Source: Halomonas sp.
GTDB lineage: Bacteria; Pseudomonadota; Gammaproteobacteria; Pseudomonadales; Halomonadaceae
Reading direction: 5' to 3'
Length of the DNA: 10,168 bases
Assembly: GCA_007129225.1 (NCBI GenBank)
Contig: SKVX01000313.1
Coordinates: 1 to 10,168 of the forward strand
The translations under genes and the position numbers were made by a program. This document shows positions 1 through 5,684 of the stretch, in pieces. Numbering within the stretch: the stretch's first letter is position 1; each line of letters starts with the position of its first letter. Under the pieces are notes generated by a model. The model was not told where the DNA came from, ran no database searches, and saw only the letters and a list, made by a program, of their open reading frames with translations.

Positions 1-1
1 C

Positions 2-508
2 GAGTTCGGCCGACTGGATCTTCAGCAGATCATCGCCGAGCGTCGCGACGATCTGATGATCCGCCCCACCGAGGATCTCGATGCGCTGATGCGTGACGAG
101 CTCGGTGTGTCGATACTCGACATTCGGGTCAAGCGGATCGACCTGCCGGAAGACGTATCGGCGGCGGTCTATGACCGCATGCGTTCCGAACGTGAGCGTG
201 AGGCCCGCGAATGGCGCGCCCAGGGTCAGGAAGAGGCCGAGCGTATTCGCGCCAACGCCGATCGCCGCCGCCAGGTGCTTCTGGCGCAGGCCACCGAGCG
301 TTCCGAAACGCTTCGTGGTGAAGGCGATGCCGAAGCGGCGGGTATCTTCTCCGAGGCGTATGGCCAGGATCAGGAGTTCTTCTCCTTCTGGCGCAGTCTC
401 AACGCCTATCGGGATAGCTTCGACGGCGATCAGGATATGCTGGTGCTGGATCCCTCCAGCGACTTCTTCCGCTATCTTAAGTCGCCGTTTCCTGACCCGA
501 GGGACTGA
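2..508 (+). CDS. hflC: HflC, protease modulator (C-terminal part, 5' end outside window)
   Basis: HflC is a membrane-anchored SPFH/prohibitin-family protein that forms the HflKC complex around the protease FtsH and modulates its action on membrane and cytosolic substrates. The reading frame is open from base 2 and gives 168 residues with no start codon, so this is roughly the C-terminal half of a protein usually near 300 aa. Visible family signatures are GVSILDIRVKRIDLP, followed by a long charged, coiled-coil-prone helix rich in Arg/Glu (RMRSEREREAREWRAQGQEE), then RGEGDAEAAGIFSEAYG, FFSFWRSLNAYRDSF and the terminal DFFRYLKSP. The N-terminal membrane anchor and the start of the SPFH domain are off the window. 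The neighbours hisZ and purA follow on the same strand, as in Pseudomonas-type genomes, and hflK is expected just upstream. The ATG at position 56 is internal and is not the real start. Confidence 0.96.
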   Translation, partial: EFGRLDLQQIIAERRDDLMIRPTEDLDALMRDELGVSILDIRVKRIDLPEDVSAAVYDRMRSEREREAREWRAQGQEEAERIRANADRRRQVLLAQATERSETLRGEGDAEAAGIFSEAYGQDQEFFSFWRSLNAYRDSFDGDQDMLVLDPSSDFFRYLKSPFPDPRD

Positions 509-515
509 TGCTCGG

Positions 516-551
516 GCGGCGAGGTGCAGCCTGCAGGCTCCTCCTCGCCGC
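516..551. other. Inverted repeat just after hflC stop
   Basis: GCGGCGAGG at 516-524 is exactly complementary to CCTCGCCGC at 543-551. The interval between them contains a further short inverted repeat (TGCA at 525-528 and 532-535). A second hairpin, GGCGGG/CCCGCC, lies at 576-581/588-593. Neither is followed by a T run, so they are better read as mRNA 3'-end structure of hflC than as terminators. Function is unknown. Confidence 0.5.
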
Positions 552-603
552 CGCCATGAGCCTCATACGACTCCTGGCGGGGTTCAACCCGCCGTCAAAC
601 GTG

Positions 604-609
604 ATAGAA
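604..609 (+). promoter_or_regulatory. Possible extended -10 element (TGATAGAAT)
   Basis: TAGAAT at 604-609, preceded by TG one base upstream (602-603), resembles an extended -10 box. A poor -35 candidate (GTTCAA, 582-587) lies 16 bp upstream. If real, transcription would start at about 615-617, on the left arm of the terminator hairpin, and would serve hisZ. The match is weak and could be chance. Confidence 0.25.
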
Positions 610-615
610 TCCTTG

Positions 616-639
616 AACCGGGCGTGGCCCGGTTTTTTT
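616..639 (+). terminator. Rho-independent terminator after hflC
   Basis: An 8-bp perfect stem, AACCGGGC (616-623) with GCCCGGTT (627-634), has a three-base loop GTG. It runs directly into a T tract (633-639, seven T). This is a textbook intrinsic terminator on the plus strand, ending hflC transcription about 110 bp after its stop. It implies that hisZ-purA has its own promoter or depends on readthrough. Confidence 0.88.
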
Positions 640-704
640 GTGGGCATTCTTTGGTAACGCAACGCTTTTCGCCCCGCTCCCAACCGTCTTGCAGGATTGA
701 CAAC

Positions 705-1880
705 ATGACCATTGCTGACCGCTGGCTGCTGCCCGACGGCATGGACGAAGTGCTGCCGCCTCAGGCGAGCCGCATGGAAGAGCTGCGCCGGTCGCTGCTC
801 GATCTCTACCACTGCTGGGGTTACGATCAGGTAATGCCACCACCGGTGGAGTTTCTCGACTCCCTGCTGACCGGTACGGGCACCGACCTCGATCTGCAGA
901 CCTTCAAGCTGACCGACCAGTTGACCGGCCGGATGATGGGGGTCAGTGCCGACGTGACGCCCCAGGTGGCACGCATGGATGCCCACTCGATGCGCCACCA
1001 GGGGCCGGCCCGGCTCTGTTACTGCACCAATGTGCTGCGTGCCAAGGCCGACCAGCATCAGGGTGGCCGCAGCCCGGTGCAGGTGGGTGTCGAGCTGTTC
1101 GGTCATGCGGGCCTGGAAGCCGATCTTGAGATTCTGCTGCTGGCGTTGACCAGCCTCAAGTTGGCGGGGGCCGAGGAGCTGCACCTGGCCCTGGGGCATA
1201 TCGGTATCTACCGCAGCCTGGTCGAAGCGGCCGAGCTCGATCGTGATCAGGAAAGGGCTTTGTTCGAAGCACTCGAGCTGAAGTCCCCCGGCGCGCTGTC
1301 GGAGCAGGTCGGAGCCAGCGTGTCGGATCCGGCATTGGCGGCCATGTTCATGGCGCTGGGCGAGCTGCACGGCGGCTCTGAGGTGCTGGATGAGGCGCGT
1401 GATCGTTTTGCTGGCGCACCGGTTGCGGTAACGGAGGCGCTGGCTCAGTTGCGCGCGCTGTACCAAGGGGTGCTGGATGCCCATCCTGACGTCGAACTCT
1501 ATTTCGACCTTGCCGAGCTGCGGGGCTACCGTTACCACACCGGCATGATGTTCGCGGCTTTCGTGCCCGGCTATGGCCAGGCGCTGGCCAAGGGCGGGCG
1601 CTATGATGACACCGGAAGGGCCTTCGGCCGTGCGCGACCGGCGACCGGCTTTTCCATGGATCTCAAGCTGCTGGCCAGCCTGGTCCAGAGCGAGCCGGCC
1701 TGCGATGGCATCTGGGCGCCAGCCCGGGGAGAGGGCGTTGCCGAAGCCATCGCAGCACTGCGTGAACAAGGCGAGCGAGTGGTACAGGCCTTGCCGGGCC
1801 AGGCTACCGCTCCCGAGGTACATCGCTGCAGCCGTCGGCTGGATTACTGCGATGGTCACTGGCAGATAGTGGCACTTTAG
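705..1880 (+). CDS. hisZ: ATP phosphoribosyltransferase regulatory subunit HisZ
   Basis: HisZ is a catalytically inactive histidyl-tRNA synthetase paralogue. It joins short-form HisG in a hetero-octamer that performs and feedback-regulates the first step of histidine synthesis (ATP + PRPP to phosphoribosyl-ATP) in the cytoplasm. The 391-aa product has the usual HisZ length and begins MTIADRWLLPDGMDEVLPPQ. Class II synthetase-like features are LLTGTGTDLDLQTFKLTD, SADVTPQVARMDA, the motif-2-like CYCTNVLRA, QVGVELFGHAGLEADLEI and the C-terminal YRYHTGMMFAAFVPGYG...KGGRYDDTGRAFGR. No HisRS anticodon-binding domain follows. The ATG at 705 has AGGA (693-696) eight bases upstream and matches the family N-terminus; longer versions of this frame run through the terminator and are not credible. 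Presence of HisZ predicts a short HisG elsewhere in the genome. purA follows after about 100 bp. Confidence 0.96.
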   Translation: MTIADRWLLPDGMDEVLPPQASRMEELRRSLLDLYHCWGYDQVMPPPVEFLDSLLTGTGTDLDLQTFKLTDQLTGRMMGVSADVTPQVARMDAHSMRHQGPARLCYCTNVLRAKADQHQGGRSPVQVGVELFGHAGLEADLEILLLALTSLKLAGAEELHLALGHIGIYRSLVEAAELDRDQERALFEALELKSPGALSEQVGASVSDPALAAMFMALGELHGGSEVLDEARDRFAGAPVAVTEALAQLRALYQGVLDAHPDVELYFDLAELRGYRYHTGMMFAAFVPGYGQALAKGGRYDDTGRAFGRARPATGFSMDLKLLASLVQSEPACDGIWAPARGEGVAEAIAALREQGERVVQALPGQATAPEVHRCSRRLDYCDGHWQIVAL

Positions 1881-1919
1881 GCTTGACCACGCCGGCAAAG
1901 CGGGCCGGTCACCGAACGC

Positions 1920-1960
1920 GGCCCGCGGGCCGGATCATGGACGCGCCCCGGTGAGGGCGC
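1920..1960. other. GC-rich palindrome and hairpin in hisZ-purA spacer
   Basis: The 102-bp spacer holds a perfect 12-bp palindrome GGCCCGCGGGCC (1920-1931). It also holds a hairpin, GCGCCC (1943-1948) with GGGCGC (1955-1960) and loop CGGTGA. No T run follows, so neither is a terminator. The purA transcript leader would be structured. Whether this controls purA translation or only reflects high GC cannot be told. Confidence 0.4.
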
Positions 1961-1982
1961 CGACACGAGAGACGAGATCACA

Positions 1983-3278
1983 ATGGGCAAGAACGTAGTC
2001 GTACTGGGCACGCAGTGGGGAGACGAGGGCAAGGGCAAGGTCGTCGACCTGCTGACCGAATCCGCTTCTGCAGTGGTGCGTTTCCAGGGGGGGCACAATG
2101 CTGGCCATACCCTGGTCATCGATGGTGAGAAGACCGTTCTCCACCTGATCCCATCCGGTATCCTGCGCAAGGACAAGACCTGCGTCATCGGCAACGGGGT
2201 AGTGCTGTCGCCGGAAGCGCTGATCAAGGAGATCCGTGAGCTCGAGGCGAAAGGGGTCCCGGTACGCGAACGGCTGCGCCTTTCCCCCGCTTGCCCGCTG
2301 ATCCTGCCATACCATGTGCGACTCGACCTGGCCCGGGAGAAGGCGCGTGGCGTGGCCAAGATCGGTACCACCGGTCGCGGCATCGGCCCCGCCTACGAGG
2401 ACAAGGTGGCCCGGCGTGGCCTGCGCCTCGGAGACATGCTCCATCGCGAGCGCTTTGCCTCCAAGCTGGGCGAGGTCCTGGACTACCACAACTTCGTGCT
2501 GGTGAACTATCACGGCGAGCAGGCGGTGGACTTCCAGCAGGTGCTCGACGAAGCCATGATCATGGTCGAGGAGCTGCGCCCCATGGTCTGCGACACCGTG
2601 GGACTGGTGCATGAGCTTCGCCGAGCCGGGGAGAACATCCTTTTCGAAGGCGCGCAGGGCTCGCTGCTCGATATCGATCACGGTACCTATCCTTTCGTCA
2701 CCAGCTCCAATACCACTGCCGGTGGCACCGCGACCGGTTCCGGCGTGGGGCCGCTCTATCTCGATTACGTGTTGGGCATCACCAAGGCCTACACCACCCG
2801 TGTCGGCTCCGGTCCCTTTCCCACGGAACTCTTCGACGAGCATGGCCGTCATCTGGCCGAGCGCGGGCACGAGTTCGGGGCTACCACCGGTCGCCCGCGT
2901 CGCTGCGGCTGGTTCGATGCCGTCGCCCTGCGTCATGCCGTGCAGATCAACTCGGTCTCCGGCATCTGCCTGACCAAGCTGGATGTGCTTGACGGGCTCG
3001 AGAACATCCGGGTTTGCGTCGGCTATCGGGGCAAGGACGGCGAGGTACTCGACACGCCGGTGGATTCCGAAGGCTACGAAGCCCTCGAGCCGGTCTACGA
3101 GGACCTGCCGGGCTGGAGCGAATCGACCCTCGGCATCAAGCGGGTGGAAGAGCTGCCGGCCAATGCACGCTCCTATATCAGCTTCCTGGAGGAGAAGGTG
3201 GGCACTTCCATCGACATCATCTCTACCGGTCCGGATCGCAACGAGACCATCGTGCTGCGTAATCCGTTCGATAGCTAA
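1983..3278 (+). CDS. purA: Adenylosuccinate synthetase PurA
   Basis: PurA condenses IMP with aspartate using GTP to give adenylosuccinate, the first committed step from IMP to AMP, in the cytoplasm. The 431-aa product matches the usual bacterial length (about 430). Conserved blocks are all intact: the GTP-binding and catalytic loop GTQWGDEGKGK (residues 9-19), GHNAGHTLV (37-45, with the catalytic-region His at 42), IMP-binding GTTGRGIGPAYEDK (128-141), EGAQGSLLDIDHGTYPF, TSSNTTAGG, VGSGPFPTEL, GATTGRPRRCGW, LTKLDVLDG and the C-terminal STGPDRNETI. The ATG at 1983 gives the canonical MGKNVVVLGTQWGDEGKGK start; the ribosome-binding site is weak (GAGACGAGA shortly upstream). It is the last gene of the plus-strand block and is followed by a strong hairpin terminator. 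Confidence 0.98.
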   Translation: MGKNVVVLGTQWGDEGKGKVVDLLTESASAVVRFQGGHNAGHTLVIDGEKTVLHLIPSGILRKDKTCVIGNGVVLSPEALIKEIRELEAKGVPVRERLRLSPACPLILPYHVRLDLAREKARGVAKIGTTGRGIGPAYEDKVARRGLRLGDMLHRERFASKLGEVLDYHNFVLVNYHGEQAVDFQQVLDEAMIMVEELRPMVCDTVGLVHELRRAGENILFEGAQGSLLDIDHGTYPFVTSSNTTAGGTATGSGVGPLYLDYVLGITKAYTTRVGSGPFPTELFDEHGRHLAERGHEFGATTGRPRRCGWFDAVALRHAVQINSVSGICLTKLDVLDGLENIRVCVGYRGKDGEVLDTPVDSEGYEALEPVYEDLPGWSESTLGIKRVEELPANARSYISFLEEKVGTSIDIISTGPDRNETIVLRNPFDS

Positions 3279-3340
3279 GAGGGATAGTTTCCAGGAATCG
3301 CCTCTGGAACGGTCCTGTCGAACGAGCAGTGGAAATAGAA

Positions 3341-3375
3341 GCAACAAGCCGGCCTGCGCCGGCTTGTTGCATTTT
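3341..3375. terminator. Hairpin terminator between convergent purA and lyase operon
   Basis: A perfect 13-bp stem, GCAACAAGCCGGC (3341-3353) with GCCGGCTTGTTGC (3358-3370) and loop CTGC, is followed on the plus strand by ATTTT. On the minus strand it is followed by TTCTATTT. It begins 62 bp after the purA stop codon and sits only 10 bp beyond the stop codon of the convergent PL5 gene. It is therefore a likely bidirectional intrinsic terminator for both operons. Confidence 0.85.
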
Positions 3376-3380
3376 GGAAC

Positions 3381-4637
3381 TCAGTTCAATATCCCTTCGA
3401 AAGCCCTCGAATGACGCTCTTCTTTATCGTGCACGGTGTGTTCCTGGGCATCGGGATCCATGAAGTAGAAGGTCAGGTAGCCACCGGCACTGCGATTGTA
3501 GATAGGCCGCATGGAGCGCAGGAAATCGTCGAAGCGCGATTCGCCGAAGCGCGCACGATAGATTTCCATCCAGGCGAAATACTGATCGTCCTTGAGAAAG
3601 TCGGTGAACTGTTCAGCCGGTGCCAGATCCCCGAGCTCGCTGGGATCCACCAGTATATCCATCCCGAAATCGACTGCATCGTGTATGGTGGCGCCATCGA
3701 TTTCCATTTCATAAATTTCGTAGCCTTGGCGATGGACGATCTCCATGATCGGAATCAGATAGAGCAGAGCATAGTTCTGATAGTGGGTGGCGCGTCGTCC
3801 ACGCTCCATTTCCAGCGGGAAGGCCCCACGCTCGGTCATGTCGTGAAGCGCCGAGTAGATGGCGCTGACGCCGAAGCGGAACATCTCGTCATCTTCCGTC
3901 AGCACGCCGACCATGGCGGCATAGAGGGCACGCCGGTAGAAGTGGTTGTTGCAACAACTGCTTTCGGCCCCCTCGATCTCCATATGCACGCTTGCCAGAC
4001 GATTGAGCCAGTCCTCGACGCGCTCACGCTCTTCGTCGAGGCCTTCGATCGTGGGGCGTACCACAGAATAGGCCATGCCAGCGGCAAAGATCATCGACTC
4101 CAGAGAAAACCAGGCCTGGGGCTGAGACCAGTGATAGTGGAAATCCAGTAGTGCATCATCCTGGGCCCACTGGTCGAGAAAGCGGACCAGGCACTCGGCA
4201 TAATAGCGGTTGCCGCTGGCGACATAGGCGCCGGCCAGCTCGGATACGGTGTCCTCGAACTTGAAGAGAGGCTCAGTGGCCAGCTCCCAGGCCTCGGGAG
4301 TGGGGTAGAAGCCGGGTATCCGCATTCGCTTCGTAATGGTGGGTATCTCCAGACGCTGCCGACAGCTGGGAGCATAGTTCGCCAACTCCTCCCTGTGCTG
4401 CAGCAGTAGGCTGTTCTGTGTCTCCCGCAGCAGTTCGATACGCTCCTCGATATCGAAGTAGGAGGCGTTCGGGTCCGTGACGGTGTAGGGGGTGAGGTCC
4501 AACTGTTGACGCTCTTTGAGGGTCAGTGCCTGGACCATGGAAATGCCACTCATCGACAAGGCCAGGCCGGCGAGCGAGCCTGTCAGCCAAGGAAGTATGG
4601 TGAAACGTGCGCGACACTCTTTTGTTGGTTCGAACAT
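3381..4637 (-). CDS. PL5-family alginate (polyuronate) lyase, copy A
   Basis: A secreted (alpha/alpha)-toroid lyase of polysaccharide lyase family 5, the family of AlgL and A1-III, which cleave mannuronan or alginate by beta-elimination. With the start at 4637 the product is 418 aa. AGGAGG lies 11 bases upstream of this ATG; an in-frame ATG at 4658 has no such site. An N-terminal signal peptide ends about ...SGISMVQA (residue 37). Homology to AlgL rests on SCCNNHFYRRALYA (Asn231-His232), RGRRATHYQNYALLYL (Arg282 and Tyr289) and DDQYFAWMEIYRARF. These place Asn, His, Arg and Tyr where PL5 lyases have their catalytic residues. Cys pairs APSCRQ and AECLV also have AlgL counterparts. The AlgL motif NNHSYW reads NNHFYR here. 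It is the last gene of the minus-strand operon, 51 bp after the PL14-like gene. Activity and exact substrate (mannuronan, glucuronan) are inferred; orthology to algL itself is not shown. Confidence 0.85.
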   Translation of the reverse strand: MFEPTKECRARFTILPWLTGSLAGLALSMSGISMVQALTLKERQQLDLTPYTVTDPNASYFDIEERIELLRETQNSLLLQHREELANYAPSCRQRLEIPTITKRMRIPGFYPTPEAWELATEPLFKFEDTVSELAGAYVASGNRYYAECLVRFLDQWAQDDALLDFHYHWSQPQAWFSLESMIFAAGMAYSVVRPTIEGLDEERERVEDWLNRLASVHMEIEGAESSCCNNHFYRRALYAAMVGVLTEDDEMFRFGVSAIYSALHDMTERGAFPLEMERGRRATHYQNYALLYLIPIMEIVHRQGYEIYEMEIDGATIHDAVDFGMDILVDPSELGDLAPAEQFTDFLKDDQYFAWMEIYRARFGESRFDDFLRSMRPIYNRSAGGYLTFYFMDPDAQEHTVHDKEERHSRAFEGILN

Positions 4638-4671
4638 AGCGTTATCTGCCTCCTGCATTGATATCGCTACT

Positions 4672-4687
4672 GCTGGCGATGGCCAGC
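4672..4687. other. Small stem-loop in lyase A intercistronic gap
   Basis: GCTGGC (4672-4677) pairs perfectly with GCCAGC (4682-4687) around a GATG loop, directly after the stop codon of the PL14-like gene on the minus strand. No T run follows. It may be a minor mRNA stability or processing element, or chance. Confidence 0.3.
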
Positions 4688-4688
4688 T

Positions 4689-5591
4689 TCATGGTAAGGA
4701 TTTGGGTGCGTAGAGTCGGAAAGCGGCGAAATCGACGCTCTGGTCTCGAGGCGTTCGCCATCCTTTGCCGGTGCCTCCGAAGAAAGTGGAAAACATCAGT
4801 CCGTCTATGGAGACACTCTCCGATGTTCGGTAGACGAGACCCTCTTGTTGGAGCACCAGCATGCCATCGATCCATACGCGGGCGATGCCATTGTCTTCTC
4901 CGGGCCTATTGAGAATCACCTCCTGTTCGACGCTGATCCAGCGGCCCCTGGGAAAGGTCCAGGCACCACGGCCCATCGATTCGCCCTCCAGGTCCATGAC
5001 GTAAGGGTAGAGTTCGCCCTGACCCTCTTCGCGCCACATGAGCCGCATCGAGAAACCGTTCTCTCCATCGACTTCGTCACCTCCGCTGGGTGCATCGCCG
5101 CCGTAGAGACCGGGCAGCTTGCCTCCCTTGACGAAGTCGAATGCCGGTTCGAAGCGCACTTTATAGTGTAGACAGGCGCGGTCGCTGTCCTCCAGCGCCG
5201 TTTCCCGGGTATAGAAACCCAGGCCGCCGCGCTCGACGCCATCCTGGTCGGCATCGCTGGGCGAGGAGCTGCCCTCGGGGTAGAGGACTCGAAAGCCGGT
5301 TTCGCCGAGATCGGTGGCATTTAAAGTGAGAAGCGTGACGTTGTCCTCCGTCCCCCAATCCCGTGTGGATCCGAATTCCACGCGGATCGACTCCTTTGCA
5401 GTTTCCTGCTGCTGCTGGGGGCGAGGGTTGGCGACCAGGGAATAGCGCTCGGAGCAGGCCGCCAAGGTGGAGGCAGTATCCCGACCAAGGCCGGGCGACT
5501 TCGCCAAGGCCGGTAATGCCACGCTGGTCAATACTGCCATACCCAGACTTTGCGACAAGACACGGAAAGGCTTGTCATGTGAGTCAGGCAT
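4689..5591 (-). CDS. PL14/PL20-like secreted polysaccharide lyase, copy A
   Basis: A secreted beta-jelly-roll protein of the PL14/PL20-like polysaccharide lyase group, whose known members cleave alginate or glucuronan. I choose the ATG at 5591 (300 aa) because GGAGG lies five bases upstream and because a signal peptide begins there: MPDSHDKPFRVLSQSLGMAV followed by a hydrophobic run ending PALA (about residue 30). A low-complexity stretch PRPQQQQ follows the signal. The core has FDFVKGGKLPGLYGG (about 151-165), GFSMRLMWR (179-187), GELYPYV (192-198), GRGAWTFPRGRW, DNGIARVWIDG and the terminal GLMFSTFFGGTGKGW...TPRDQSVDF. These recall the conserved jelly-roll strands of bacterial and fungal PL14-type lyases. 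The CAZy family number and the substrate are uncertain. Gene order places it between the SEL1 lipoprotein gene and PL5 copy A. A close paralogue lies at the right end of the window. Confidence 0.75.
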   Translation of the reverse strand: MPDSHDKPFRVLSQSLGMAVLTSVALPALAKSPGLGRDTASTLAACSERYSLVANPRPQQQQETAKESIRVEFGSTRDWGTEDNVTLLTLNATDLGETGFRVLYPEGSSSPSDADQDGVERGGLGFYTRETALEDSDRACLHYKVRFEPAFDFVKGGKLPGLYGGDAPSGGDEVDGENGFSMRLMWREEGQGELYPYVMDLEGESMGRGAWTFPRGRWISVEQEVILNRPGEDNGIARVWIDGMLVLQQEGLVYRTSESVSIDGLMFSTFFGGTGKGWRTPRDQSVDFAAFRLYAPKSLP

Positions 5592-5637
5592 CGAAACCTC
5601 CGAGAAGCCGTGATAGAGAGTAACCATGTCACAGAAG

Positions 5638-5668
5638 TCATCGGACCGGCATCAAGCCGGCCCGATGA
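5638..5668 (-). other. Intercistronic stem-loop after the SEL1 gene
   Basis: TCATCGG (5638-5644) pairs with CCGATGA (5662-5668). Inside this, CCGGC (5646-5650) pairs with GCCGG (5656-5660), leaving one A/C mismatch and an ATCAA loop. It lies 16 bp after the stop codon of the SEL1 gene (minus strand), in the longest gap of the operon (93 bp). There is no U tract, so it is more likely an mRNA processing/stabilising hairpin or partial attenuator than a full terminator. Confidence 0.5.
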
Positions 5669-5684
5669 TGTTCTCGATAGAGCC

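Noticed and set aside
508..657. 49-codon open frame overlapping the hflC stop (TGATG), in the place where E. coli has yjeT
   Set aside because: The translation (MLGRRGAACRLLLAAAMSLI...) does not resemble the DUF2065/YjeT pattern, and the frame runs through the intrinsic terminator at 616-639.
93..704. 204-codon upstream extension of the hisZ frame
   Set aside because: It overlaps hflC in another frame and crosses the terminator. The HisZ family N-terminus begins at the ATG at 705, which has its own ribosome-binding site.
477..1898. 473-aa minus-strand open frame opposite hisZ
   Set aside because: It is an antisense shadow produced by GC-rich codon bias. It shows no recognisable family, is Gln/His/Arg rich, and lies over a well-supported hisZ.
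1935..3347. 470-aa minus-strand open frame opposite purA
   Set aside because: It is antisense to a fully conserved purA, shows no recognisable domain and crosses part of the terminator hairpin, so it is a codon-bias artefact.
3411..4151. 246-aa plus-strand open frame opposite PL5 copy A
   Set aside because: It is antisense to a gene with clear PL5 motifs and a signal peptide. A similar shadow occurs opposite copy B (8436-9104), as expected from shared codon pattern.
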